This document shows, piece after piece, positions 15,028-25,430 of a stretch of DNA of 64,000 bases; position 1 is the first letter of the stretch, and each line of letters begins with the position of its first letter. Where the stretch lies: contig NW_005434594.1 in the NCBI RefSeq assembly GCF_000315625.1, positions 172,216 through 236,215 of the forward strand, given 5' to 3'. A program made the translations under genes and the position numbers. This DNA is from Guillardia theta CCMP2712. Lineage: Eukaryota; Cryptophyceae; Pyrenomonadales; Geminigeraceae. Under the pieces are notes generated by a model, which saw nothing but the letters and a program-made list of their open reading frames with translations, was not told the origin of the DNA and did not search any database.

Positions 15028-17705
15028 AATGACATTGTATGTATGCACGATGATGTGTACTGTTTCATGTCTCGTACATTTCTTTCATGGCCTCACAAAC
15101 GTGCTTTTACTATTGACGACAGGCAAACTGATCAACCCTGTGTGTTCTCATGTCATATCGCAAACTGTCCGAATCCATGCTCATCAACCGATCACTTCCA
15201 CGGTGAGACAAGATCGATCACGTTTTATGTTGCTAACAACAACGCTTTCTCCCTCCCTCCCTCCCTCTTTCCGTCTCTTCCTCTCCCTCCTTTCTATCTC
15301 TCTCTCCAGGCTTCACCATGACTGGAGAAATCGACCATTCAGTGCAACATCAATGCGATCAGGATCATACATGCAGCGAACTCTGTTCAGCACCAAACTG
15401 CGGGCTTCTCTGCAAGATAGGGAGAGAATCCTTCCATACAATCCATTCCTGCGGATCGCAAACGTGCACAGGAAAGTGCTCGATCGCTGGCTGTGAAGCA
15501 AGCTGTGCGTTTGTTGACGACCACCATCGCACAAAACACCAGAAATGTCATTGCGGAGGAAATCATCCTTGCAAACAGATGTGCGATGCGGCTCATTGCA
15601 AAGACAAGTGCGTGAGAATAGGGATACACCATACGCACTCTTGCCAACATGACGACAAACAAGACATGAAAGCTTGTCTTGCCATGTGCTCCATCAAGGG
15701 ATGCAAAAGATCTTGTAAGGAGACCGATCACCATCATGCAGCTGAAGGTAGTAGAGAGCACAACTGCGGGGAGTTTCATGCTTGTCCCCAAACTTGCTCC
15801 GCGGAGAACTGCTCCTTGAGATGTGTGCTGGACTTCTGCAACCATGGTTCTTGTTTTGTCTTCAGTGACAGCAAGCAAATGGGACAGGGAGTAGATAACA
15901 AGCTCGGGGAAAAGAAGACAGAGCTGGAGGGTCGAGACAAGATCGAAAGCTCGACTGATGACAACGATTGTGATACATACATCATTCCTAAAGGAAGCAA
16001 GTTGCGACAGATGCCTTCAGAAAGCATCCACTGGTGTAAGAATCATGGATGCCAGGTCAGAAGTTCGATATATTATCCTCCTCCTTCCCCTCCTGCTGCT
16101 GCTGCTCTTCCTCCTTCTCCTCCTCCTCCTTCTCCTTCTCCTCCTCCTCCTCCTCCTCCTTCTCCTTCTCCTTCTCCTTCTCCTTCTCCTTCTCCTGCTC
16201 CTGCTCCTGCTCCTGCTTCTCCTCCTCCTCCTCCTCCTCCTCCGCTTCTGCTCCTCCATCTACTCCTACTCCTTCAGCTTCTCCAACTCGTCCTCCTTTC
16301 CCCCGTCTTCCTTCTCATTCGTTTCCATATCTTTCTCCTCTTTGCTCTTGCCCCCCCTCTTCCTCATTCTCTTCCACTTACTTTTGAATCTCCAACTTTC
16401 CCCCTCCCTCTCCTCCTCCCTCTCCTCCCTCTCCTCCTTCCTCTCCCCACATCCCTCTCTCCATATCTCACACTTTCTCAGCTCTCCTGCCACATGCAAG
16501 GATGCAACCAGCCCTGCTCGTCCTCCGACCACTTCCACCACCTCCACAGCATCAGCAAGCTCGATCACATGTGCCAGCTTGCACACAGCTGCTCCGAGCA
16601 AGGAGGAACATGCCAGCAGCAAGAGGGGAGGTGTATCGACGCAAATGGAGCGCTGCTGGCTGAAGGCGTCAGAGGCACCTGCAGGATCCGAATCCCTCCG
16701 TGTGAGCAAGCGCACAAGAGCTCGTGCTCCTGCTTGTCCGAGTATCACCCGGTGAGAGATGGGATGCGAGAATGGGGATGAGGCACAGAGAGGAGGAGGA
16801 AGAGGAGGGGGAGAGGATGAAGAGGAAGAGAAGGAGGAAGAGGAAGAGGAAGAGGAAGAGGAAGAGGAAGAGGAGGAAGAGAAGGAGGAAGAGTTAGATG
16901 AAACGAAGAAGAGACGATGGGGAGGAATCTTGAGATTCAGGAAAGGACAGGTGCAAGACAAGAAGAAGAAAGGAGGTCGGCAAAATGCAGTGAAGAAAAA
17001 GAGAGTGAGCGAGTGAGATGGAGTGAGACAGAGACAGGGACAAGGAAACAGAAAAGAAGCAACGAGATGGATTTGATGGTTCTAAGAAGAATGACTTGTT
17101 GTCACAGACTACTTCAAGATTCGTTTTAGAACATCTCGTGGACGAAGGGGTCGCAGGGAGAGTGAGCAAAACTCGTCTCGTTCCATGCGGAGCAATTTGT
17201 GATCGTGAGTCATACAGGAGAGAGGAAAGAAGAGAAAGGGAGACAGGAATAGGAAGGAATAGGAGGGAAAGGGAAGAGGAGAGGAATGAAGAGGAATAAG
17301 AGAAGAGTGAGAGGGAGGGAAAGAGAAGAAAAGAGAGGAGGAAGGAGAAGAGAGAGGGAGTCGAAGAAGAGGAGAGAGGGAGGGAGAGGGAGAGGGAGGG
17401 CTTGGAGGAACGAGGAGAAAACAGATGATATGAGAGGGTAATGGCGATGACGATGGCGATGACGATGGTGAATGTTTGCAGGATTCGGGTGTATGGGAGC
17501 TTGTACCCGGCTGGTTCGCGTCAACGAGGCTGGGGAGCGAGGAGGAGAGTCGCACGTTCACTGCTGTGATAGGAACAAGTGCATGGGGAAATGCGGGAGA
17601 GACGACAGTTGTGTTCGACCTTGCAGCAAGCATCATGTTCATACTGTTGTTGAGTTCCAAAGCTTGCAGCCACTGCGTCCTTCTCATGTGAGACAGAAGT
17701 TGTAG
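13672..17705 (+). CDS. Large signalling protein, middle part: Cys/His-rich repeat array
   Basis: Exons 13672-13804, 13920-13956, 14248-14327, 14615-14901, 15123-15202, 15310-16055, 16482-16751, 17108-17204 and 17482 onward join in phase. They encode ten copies of C-x3-C-x4-C-x3-C, for example CPMLCSIANCGRKC and CSELCSAPNCGLLC. Copies are separated by His-rich spacers that commonly contain H-x-C. Three copies are completed only across splice junctions (14327/14615, 16055/16482, 17204/17482), which supports the exon model. Such arrays would bind several zinc ions. They recall Cys/His-rich arrays of large protist and fungal proteins, but I cannot name the family. A stop at 17705 is possible, or a donor near 17636 may lead into the exon at 18018. 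Confidence 0.65.
14500..14576. repeat. GAT/GAC microsatellite
   Basis: The tract would encode poly-Asp if translated, but the splice acceptor before 14615 makes it intronic in my model. Confidence 0.75.
14927..15030. repeat. GAT microsatellite in intron
   Basis: An interrupted GAT tract fills much of the intron between exons ending at 14901 and starting at 15123. Confidence 0.85.
16075..16260. repeat. TCC/CTCCTG pyrimidine-rich microsatellite
   Basis: This pyrimidine-rich repeat lies in the intron between 16056 and 16481. Confidence 0.8.
16795..16890. repeat. GGA/GAA purine-rich microsatellite
   Basis: This lies in the intron after the exon ending at 16751. Frames through it encode only poly-Glu. 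Confidence 0.8.
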
Positions 17706-18017
17706 CTGTAGTGTGAAGATCTGAGATGATCGGAATGTTCAATCTTCAACGATGGTCAATGATATGACTCTGTTTGATCTTTCTCGTGATTGATGGATTA
17801 ATCCTTGTACTCGCTATTTTGCTCCACTATCTTTCCTATCTGTCAACGTAATTGACATTTGCCTTCTCCTCTTTGCACTCCTCTTCCTTTCATCCTTCCA
17901 TCCACTCTTTCTTTTCCTCCCCTTTGTCTTTATCCTCTACCTTCTCGATCACCACCACAACTTCTTCCATCTCACTTCTTGTTTGTCATTCTTTCCACTC
18001 ACGCATACAATTCGCAG

Positions 18018-20032
18018 GAGGTCAATGGAATTGGAATAGAATTCTTCAGGCAGATGCTGACAGAACAAGACGTTTTCGAGCTTTCACTCCCGAATCCTCC
18101 CGAGGCTGTAAGATGACTTTTTCTCCTTCTGACCTTCTTCCTTCTGTTTCTTCTCCTGCTCCTCTGTGTTCATATCTTCCTCTTCCTCCTCGTTCCCCTC
18201 CCTCCTCCTTTCCCTCCTCTTCGTGCTTTCAAACTTTATCATTCTTGTTCCTTCATCCCGCTCCAGCTCTTCTCTGTTTCTTCATTTTCAAACCTCGTTT
18301 CTTCTCCACTCTTGACTCTCTTCCACCACCAAGTCCTCCTCCTCCACCACCACCACCACCACCACCACCACCACACCACCACCTCCTCCTCCTCCTCCTC
18401 CAACTCATCCTCCTCCTCCAACTCATCTTCCTCCTCCAGCTCATCCTGCTTCTCCTCCTCCTCCTCCTCCTCCTCCTCCTCCTCCTCTTCCTCCGCTTCC
18501 TCTTCTCATTGCTACTCTCGCTCAAGTTCACTGTGACCTGGCAGGTTGTGGCCAAGGAAACCGGATGCAACGTCTGGTTCGACCCCTCTGGCATAGTCGG
18601 AAGGAGTTCGTGGNNNNNNNNNNNNNNNNNNNNNNNNNNNNNNNNNNNNNNNNNNNNNNNNNNNNNNNNNNNNNNNNNNNNNNNNNNNNNNNNNNNNNNN
18701 NNNNNNNNNNNNNATGTGCTTATTGATTTCTTGCGCGTCTTCCAACCCTATCGTGATGCGTTCTCCTTCCAATACCTCCCCTACACTATCCTTTTCCTCT
18801 CTCTCCTTTCCGTTCTCATCCCCCTTCTCGTCTTTTTCCATTCCTGCTTTCCCTTCCTCAACCGCGTCCTCAGGCCCGCGCCTCCACCTCTTTCACCACT
18901 TCATCTCATCGCTATCGACAGGACTCTTCCTCCTCCTCCTCCTCCTCCTCCCTTCCTCGCACCCTCGACTTCTCTCCTACCAAGTTGCGCGAGCTTGCCT
19001 TGAGCTTTCGAGCCGGAAACGTCGGAGTTCAGCGTCAGCAATGCTCGACCTGCGACTGCGGCTGCCATGACGGACAGGCGACGGGGCAGCCAGGAAGGAG
19101 CAGCAGCAACGCTGGCGATGGGAGGAGTAGGGCAGACAGGGAGCAGGTCAATGTCTTCTTCGAGCAGGTGATCTTGTTCAGTGCGTGAGGATACCAGCTA
19201 ATTTCCCAGCAGATTCCCAGTAGGAGGGATCCGCACGGCATCGTCAGCTCACTGATCAGAGCAGACGCTCTCTGCCTTGCGAGCTCGGTGGAAGTGACAT
19301 CGAGGAGCATCATGGAGGAAGACACTTGCAAGGTCGGGCAGGGTGTCTAGAGAAGAGAAGAGCGGAGATGCGAGGGGAGCGGAGCGCTCCGGAGCGGAGA
19401 GGAGACGAGAGGAGACGGGAGGGGAGGGGAGGAGAGCAGAGGAGAGGAGAGGAGAGGAGAGGAGAGGGGGGAGGGCAGCACTGCTGCTGCTGTGATGTAC
19501 TGACGGGATCCTTGCTCCGCAGGTGAAGTCTTTCGTTACCTTTGCCAAGAAGCTCCCAGGGAGACCGAGATCGGCCATGGCCAGGACGCTGTCACCAGTC
19601 ACATCTGCCACCTCCTCCTCTCTCGAGGGAGCCGCTCCGTCTTCCTCCCTCCTCCTCGACTCTCTTCGTGATCGTCCCTCCAGGAGCAGTACCTTGGAGG
19701 GGCAGTTGAGAGCAGCATCGAGCTTGTCCTGGGTGTCGTCGAGACCCCCGCCAGCCACAGACAAGAGCAGGAGGAGCTTGATGGAAACATCCTCTGCCCC
19801 CGGGAGGAAGAGTATGCGAGCTCTACTCCGCATGGCGTTCCCTGCTCGATCCTCCAGCAGCTTGCCTAGCCGGCCCCCCAGCATGGTAGACCTCTCCTCC
19901 TCCTCCTCCACTTGGCGACGGTCTCCCTCCCCCATCCTATCAGAATCCGTCAAGCGTCCAAGCAGCTCCCTGGGATTCCGTCCCAGGTCTCGATCGTCGG
20001 CAGCAAAAGCATCCGCCTCTACCATCATGTGA
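18018..20032 (+). CDS. Large signalling protein, C-terminal part (interrupted by assembly gap)
   Basis: Exons 18018-18107 (EVNGIGIEFFRQML) and 18545 onward (VVAKETGCNVWFD) run into the N gap. After the gap, 18922-19167, 19213-19332 and 19523-20032 join without phase change. They encode a poly-Ser start, a Cys cluster (CSTCDCGC) and a Ser/Arg/Pro-rich tail ending at TGA 20032. I recognise no domain. The tail looks disordered, with many potential phosphorylation sites. The exons share the style and direction of the upstream blocks and are most simply the 3' end of the same gene, but a separate gene cannot be excluded because sequence is missing. The opposite strand of the last exon is also open; I prefer the plus strand because of splice continuity. 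Confidence 0.45.
18614..18713. other. Assembly gap (100 N)
   Basis: The run of exactly 100 N is a scaffold gap of unknown true size. It removes at least one exon of the gene around it. Confidence 0.99.
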
Positions 20033-20392
20033 TAGAGACGGCAGAACAAGGAGAAATGTGCTAGCACAAGGGTATTATAACAGAAACAGAGACAGAAACA
20101 GAAACAGAAAATGCAAGAGGGCCTGCTATCCACAATGACAGTATGCAAGACAGTTTACAGGTCTTCACTGTTCACTCATCTCATAGTTCAAACAGAACAC
20201 GACATGATATGTTGATAGCACATTCCCAGTCCGCCATCCCTTAGATTCTAAGTTCCAAGTATCTTTATATACAAGATGTCAATCATTCAAAGTCCGCTAA
20301 TCAACAAGAGTTCTCTACTGTCATTACATCACTACACTCACACCTTCCTCGTCACTGTTCGCGCAAGAACCAACAGCACATGCTCAACCTAC
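20033..20392. other. Spacer between convergent genes
   Basis: The stretch separates the 3' ends of the large plus-strand gene and the minus-strand orphan. Apart from a short ACAGAA/AGAAAC repeat near 20090-20110, I see nothing in it. Confidence 0.4.
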
Positions 20393-21253
20393 TCACTGAC
20401 CGTCTGCAGCCGAAGAGTCATGCAGCATCTGCAGCAGGCGGTACCGAGAAGCCTCCCCGTCCGCATAGCTCGTCGGCCTCTTAGGAGTTTGTGGCACCTC
20501 AGGCGCACCCTGCCCTGCCTCTTGCCCTGCCTCTTGGTCTCCTGCTCCACTGAGAGAGGGGTTCTCTCCCGTTGTATATCCAGGCAGCTCGAGCTGGAAC
20601 CCTTGCTTCACGTCTGCAAGGAAGTCCTTCAGGCCATCGTAACGATGCCCGTTCAAGATCACGTTGCTCCCATCCAGCACGCCAGTGATGCGAGAAAACA
20701 TCTTCCCGGAGCTCTCGTTCTTCCAGCGAGCAAAGTACGAGACCGTGTTGAGCCGGCATGGTTTCTCAGGAGCCGCCGACGAGGGGTCGCTACGATGCCG
20801 CACAAGCTTGTAGGCCGACATGCTAGCATCCTCCATGCTCTGATCTTCGTTCCCTCCCTGCATGGGGCTGGGTCCTGGACACGGCCTCTCCTCGATCTTG
20901 CCTGGTATGAAAGGGATGAACTCTGTGAGGGAGGGAGGTCGAGACCGTCTCATCCCAAGGGAAGGTCCTTGAGGAGACCCCTTGTCCTGGTCCTGGTTGT
21001 AGAGTCCCTCCATGGAAGCGGAGCTTTCGGAGGTAGCACCGGTTGGAGAGTTGATGCCGTCGCTGTCCCCATGCACCACCGAATCCGCGCATGGCCCTGC
21101 ATTGAGGACACACTCCTCATCCTGCATGGCTCCGTCTTGCGTGATAAAGTGGAAGAAAACTCCATTCCTGCATCCTCTCTTGTTATCCTGCTGACCATCG
21201 CTGCTCGACAAGCCCGTCGTGACCATTGCCATCTGCTCTTCGGCGCAAGCCAT
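20393..21253 (-). CDS. Hypothetical protein, 286 residues
   Basis: A single-exon frame starts at the ATG at 21253 (an upstream TTG also keeps the frame). I do not recognise a family. The first 150 residues are polar, acidic and probably disordered. Residues around 170-230 look folded, with the segment NTVSYFARWKNESSGKMF and a hydrophobic alternation up to ELPGY. The C-terminus has a short GQEAGQEAGQGA repeat. The plus strand is also open along most of this stretch, but its translation is rich in Arg/His/Leu and looks antisense. The protein lies between a convergent neighbour and the divergent SufE-MnmA gene. Confidence 0.6.
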   Translation of the reverse strand: MACAEEQMAMVTTGLSSSDGQQDNKRGCRNGVFFHFITQDGAMQDEECVLNAGPCADSVVHGDSDGINSPTGATSESSASMEGLYNQDQDKGSPQGPSLGMRRSRPPSLTEFIPFIPGKIEERPCPGPSPMQGGNEDQSMEDASMSAYKLVRHRSDPSSAAPEKPCRLNTVSYFARWKNESSGKMFSRITGVLDGSNVILNGHRYDGLKDFLADVKQGFQLELPGYTTGENPSLSGAGDQEAGQEAGQGAPEVPQTPKRPTSYADGEASRYRLLQMLHDSSAADGQ

Positions 21254-22142
21254 ATCGAGGGCCACTAGAGTGGTCAAGTGCTGTTTGCGAAGGGTGGGGG
21301 TAGTCTGACCACGGGTCCTGTAATAGGCCTTTTAAATCACCCCACCATTTGTAATGTCAGCAATGGCCTAAAGAAGGGGTATATGAACAGAATTGGCAAT
21401 GCACAAAGATCACTACAACACATTGCTCGCTTATGAGGGGTAGGGACCTCTACAAGTAATTTAATCGACTGTGCGGAAATGCGCGTTGCAACCAAGAGGG
21501 TACTCGATTGGTAGTCGAGGGGTGGGGGTGGATGGTGGGGAAAAAAGGGTAGCTATAAAGGATATTGGTGAGGGTGGGTCTGTGTTAAAAGTAGTTATAC
21601 ACCTTCGAGATCGAGGCTGCTCGTATACGGATATGTGTCAAGCGCTGTATTCATGCATCGATTTGTCCATTGTAAAACAGTCAGTTTAAAACACTGACTC
21701 CTTACTACGAAATCCTCGTTAAGATTTCATCATGCTTCCGTTATATCGCTCGGATTGGTACGAAAGGAGAGGGTTTGGTTGTGGGAAAAATATTGTAAAA
21801 TCGGAACATCTCCAGATTCTATCCCAACGGTTAGAAGACCGTGACATGCAGGGCTCATGACCTCTTCCTTTCTTTTCATTTCACCACTGTGAGTCTAACA
21901 ACGTCACTATAAAATTTGAAATCTAAAGATACCTATTTCGAATTTATACCAGTGATGGTGCTGAACCTCATGAATATTTCGGGCCGGGGCCCGGGCCGGG
22001 CGGTTCAGATCCGACCAGGCTGAGTGCGGGTGGTCAATAGCGGGGACGTGGTCAATGGGGGGCCAGGAGTGCGAGCAGGTGTACGATCGAGACTGAAGGA
22101 GCGGAACTCGATGGCGGGAGGAGGAGTGACGAGGCGTGTGCG
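21254..22142. other. Divergent intergenic region
   Basis: No gene is seen. TACCCC-like words occur near 21297 and 21439 on the minus strand, and a short GC-rich block lies at 21980-22050. It may contain promoters for the divergent genes on both sides. Confidence 0.4.
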
Positions 22143-24155
22143 ATGGTGACTAGATCGAGCTGCGAAGAGGATATGAAGAGCTCAACACAACGCGTGAGGA
22201 GGGAGCCGGTGAGCTGTAGGGCTGCGTCAGCTCTCTTGGCGCTGGCGTTTCTATGTTTGTGCAGCGGGGAGACAGCAGGAGCGGGGCTAGCAAGTATGTG
22301 CTTCAATCTACAGCCGTGCGCCAATCATGCCCTTCAAAGGAGAGATTTCCTGTGTAGACATCAGTGTGTGCATTTTTCGGCTGGTCGGCAACTGCGATCT
22401 TTTGCGACAAGATGCCGCCTGCCTCCTGTTGTGAAGTGCAGCATGGAGCAGAGTAGCGATCTCTCCTCGCTCCCTCCCGAGCTCCAGCGCCTGTGCTCAT
22501 GGCTTGCTGAGAGCAGAAATGACAAGGAGGCGGCGATCAAGCTCGTCCAACTTGGCGACAGCCTGGAGCTATACATGGGCAAGTCAGAGAGGAGGGGGGG
22601 GGAGAAGGTAAGGGTGCCTGGCTGCATCTCAAACGTGCGGGTCTCTGTCGCCAGCAAGGAGGATGAAAGCGGATCGCTGAGAGTCTCACTGGACGGGGAC
22701 GCGGACGCGAGGGTAGCTAGAGGCATGCTGGCGCTGCTTGTCAAGGGACTTGGCGGGCTGACGGCGCAGGAGGTCCTGTCGACACGGTCCGACGACATCA
22801 TCCAGGCAGCGAACTTGAAGAGCCTGCTGCCCACCGGAAGGAACGACGGGCTCAGGAGCATGCTGGCAACGTTCCAAACGCTCATCGAGAACGAGCTCAA
22901 GGGTCGAAAGAAGGAGACAGTAGTTCAAGATGCTGGTGCGCATGCCCCTGCCGAGGCCCGGCAGGTATGGGCGTGGGGAGGGAGGAGCGAGGAAGTAGCT
23001 GTGCTCCTGTCAGGAGGAGTTGATTCCTCTGTCGCACTGGAGCTCGTTCGGCGGCAGGGCTTCAAGCCTCGTGCCTTCTACTTGCGGATATGGCTGGAGG
23101 ACGAGCTAGCACACCTTGGAGAGTGTCCGTGGGAGGAGGACTGGAGTTACGCTTCCTCTGTGGCAGAGCAGCTCAAAGTGCCGCTGGAGTCGATATCGCT
23201 GCAGGAGGAGTACTGGGAGCAGGTGGTGGAGTACCTGATCAGGGAGGCGAAGATGGGGAGGACGCCGAACCCTGACATCATGTGCAACAGCAGGATCAAG
23301 TTCGGCATGTTCGAGGAGTACGTGGGGAAGCATTTCAGCCGCGTTGCCTCGGGTCACTATGCAGTGAGCTGCCACGATGACGTGGGGACAAGGCCGTCCC
23401 GGCTGATGATGTCACCTGACAAGGTCAAGGACCAGACTTACTTCCTGTGCAACCTGCGTCAGGATCAACTCAAGCACGCCCTCTTCCCTATAGGAGGCTA
23501 CACCAAGGAGAAGGTGCGGGAGTTGGCGAGGGAGTTCAACCTGCCGACGCAGAGGAGGAAGGACAGCCAAGGGATCTGCTTCCTGGGCAAGCTCAAGTTC
23601 GAAGACTTCGTCGGGCATCACCTCGGAGAAGACCCGGGCCCTGTCATTGACTTCCACACAGGCCGGGAGCTAGGGGAGCACCGAGGCCTCTGGTTCTACA
23701 CGATCGGGCAGCGGAAGGGACTGGGAAGCGCTACTAGGAAGGTTACTCACCTTGGACCCTGGTTTGTAGCCGGCAAAGACAGGGAAAGGAACATGCTGTA
23801 CGTGTCCAACCAGTATGACGTCATCGAGGGTCCAAGAAGAAGTTTCGATGTGGAGCAGATTAACTGGATGGCTGGGAGCCTCCCGGAGGACGATGCGCTG
23901 CGGCTACGGATCAAGACTCGCCATGGCCCCAACATTCACGACGGGCTGCTCACTCTGTCCCAGGGGAAACTCAGTGGGCGTGTCTCGCTCGACGGGAGAG
24001 ACTCTGGGCTGGCGCCCGGTCAGTGGGCGGCGCTGTATGATGGGGAGGAGTGCATAGGAGGGGGGATGATAGCTGACTCTACCTTCCTTACCAAGCCGGA
24101 AGAGGAGGAGGAGGAGAATGGAGAACTTGCTGTTGCCTTCGGGGAGGACAAGTGA
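22143..24155 (+). CDS. SufE-MnmA fusion: tRNA-specific 2-thiouridylase with N-terminal sulfur-acceptor domain
   Basis: This intronless gene encodes 670 residues. A hydrophobic signal-peptide-like segment (SALLALAFLCLCSG) and a basic, Phe-containing stretch suggest a bipartite plastid presequence. Residues about 105-260 match SufE, with the sulfur-accepting Cys161 in VPGCISNV. From about 285 the protein is MnmA: PP-loop SGGVDSS at 290-296, catalytic Cys381 in NPDIMCNSRIKFG, DQTYFL, and the second catalytic Cys479 in DSQGICF. MnmA makes the 2-thio group on wobble uridine of tRNA-Lys, -Glu and -Gln, and SufE relays persulfide sulfur from a cysteine desulfurase. The fusion would deliver sulfur directly. 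MnmA motifs resemble the plant type (CPWEEDW). The tail is Glu-rich. Plastid location is inferred. Confidence 0.92.
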   Translation: MVTRSSCEEDMKSSTQRVRREPVSCRAASALLALAFLCLCSGETAGAGLASMCFNLQPCANHALQRRDFLCRHQCVHFSAGRQLRSFATRCRLPPVVKCSMEQSSDLSSLPPELQRLCSWLAESRNDKEAAIKLVQLGDSLELYMGKSERRGGEKVRVPGCISNVRVSVASKEDESGSLRVSLDGDADARVARGMLALLVKGLGGLTAQEVLSTRSDDIIQAANLKSLLPTGRNDGLRSMLATFQTLIENELKGRKKETVVQDAGAHAPAEARQVWAWGGRSEEVAVLLSGGVDSSVALELVRRQGFKPRAFYLRIWLEDELAHLGECPWEEDWSYASSVAEQLKVPLESISLQEEYWEQVVEYLIREAKMGRTPNPDIMCNSRIKFGMFEEYVGKHFSRVASGHYAVSCHDDVGTRPSRLMMSPDKVKDQTYFLCNLRQDQLKHALFPIGGYTKEKVRELAREFNLPTQRRKDSQGICFLGKLKFEDFVGHHLGEDPGPVIDFHTGRELGEHRGLWFYTIGQRKGLGSATRKVTHLGPWFVAGKDRERNMLYVSNQYDVIEGPRRSFDVEQINWMAGSLPEDDALRLRIKTRHGPNIHDGLLTLSQGKLSGRVSLDGRDSGLAPGQWAALYDGEECIGGGMIADSTFLTKPEEEEEENGELAVAFGEDK

Positions 24156-24652
24156 TGGGTTGGCCGACGACCAAGTATCTCGAGTTTTTGTCGCGATTCA
24201 TTCTACTTCTTTATCTTCCTTATATCTTCTAGCGAATACACTTGTGCGATCATGTCGTGAATGGCTGTCTTCCGCACTCTTCACCTTACTCTCCTCCTCC
24301 GCATTGCGTTGTCTCGTCGAATTCTCATCAAGCAGGAGGCCCCTGTACCAACGGTCAGAGCATGTCCTTACCATTACAACGTCATGCCAATCCCACCTGG
24401 CTCGTCCCTCGTCAAGAGCTGGAGGGCGAAGACAGCATGCCTCAGGCGCCCGCAAGAGCTTCCCTGCCATAAAGTTCTGTCACTAGCGGCAATTGCTCCA
24501 GAGAGCAGAGAAGATCGGCTGAGAGAGAAGGCTCATGTACAACGCAAGGACAGGAGCAGAGCAAACGGAGAGGAGAAGCGACAGGAACAAGGTGGAGCGA
24601 TGGGGTGCAGGAAAGAGACATCGTGCGGGGAAGGAAGAGACTGGCAGCTAAC
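24156..24652. other. Downstream of SufE-MnmA; possible extra exon of the WWE gene
   Basis: A minus-strand acceptor near 24471 followed by an open frame down to about 24367 could be a further exon of the WWE-domain gene. The best armadillo-like frame does not match the required phase, so I leave it out of the model. Confidence 0.3.
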
Positions 24653-25430
24653 CGTGTTGACCAAGCTTGACAAGCCTCTAAGGATGGGCTCGAGGATGCC
24701 GAGGTTGCTGTTGATCATGTCCTGAATCCTCCTCGGCCCGATAAGGCTGCCGAGCGCTATGGCAGCCGCATTCGCAACTTCATCGTCATCAACCTAGAAG
24801 TCACTCAGGACGGCAATGGAGGAAGTTTGAGACCTCGATGATACGTGCGATGCTGCCAAGAAGCGCTGCCACTTGCTTGCCTTCAAGGTTGTGAAGGAAG
24901 AACTTCTCCCTGTCTCCCAGGCCGCCAATCTGCCTGCACATCCTTGCAGCTTCCTGTACGTTGGGAGAGCATGCGCCTTGAACAAGCTCGTTGACTTTCC
25001 CCCTAGCAGCTCGCTCGCCCTCCTCCCACTCCTTGGCGAACCTGCCGCCTCCAGACGAGCTCTGCATGGCCGGACTCTCAGTCATCCTTGTTGGGATGCT
25101 TGGCATTTCGGCTGGAATCTCTGCAACTGGAGAGCCTTTCCTTTGATTGAAAGCAACACCAACAGCAGGCAGCTGCTGCCTGTTCACCGGGAGGAGGGGA
25201 ACTGATCCCCTCCTCCTGATGCTGGTGACCTGACCGTTGCTGAGATTCTTCAGCTGGAGCTGAACGAAGTCAATGGAGATGTTTTTGGACAGCATCAGAC
25301 TGTTCTGGTGTGTGGCCGATGCCTCCGAGAGCTTAGCGCAGTTTTCCCTCGTGAACAGAACCCACTCTGAGCTCGTAGGGCTCAGGTACTCCCATGCGTG
25401 GTGACTTTCTGGTCGCCTTTCTCGCATCAT
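24653..25430 (-). CDS. WWE-domain protein with short armadillo-like segment
   Basis: Exon 1 runs from ATG 25430 to 24834, and a 40-base intron (24794-24833) leads to exon 2 (24653-24793). Residues about 12-78 match a WWE domain: AWEY, then SEWVLF, IDFVQLQLKN and the terminal IRRRGS. WWE domains bind iso-ADP-ribose or occur in ubiquitin ligases. After a linker, residues about 150-245 are helical and armadillo-like, for example QVAALLGSIARII and ANAAAIALGSLIG. The frame is open at the donor at 24652, so the true 3' end lies further left. TRIP12-type ubiquitin ligases combine armadillo and WWE regions with a HECT domain; no HECT domain is visible here. Function is therefore uncertain. Confidence 0.6.

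Noticed and set aside
19249-20148. Minus-strand open frame of about 300 codons
   Set aside because: Its plus-strand counterpart joins three exons with correct phases and good acceptors; the minus-strand frame has no comparable splice or start support.
20276-21268. Plus-strand open frame of 330 codons
   Set aside because: Its translation is rich in Arg, His, Leu and Cys and reads like the antisense of the better-supported minus-strand gene.
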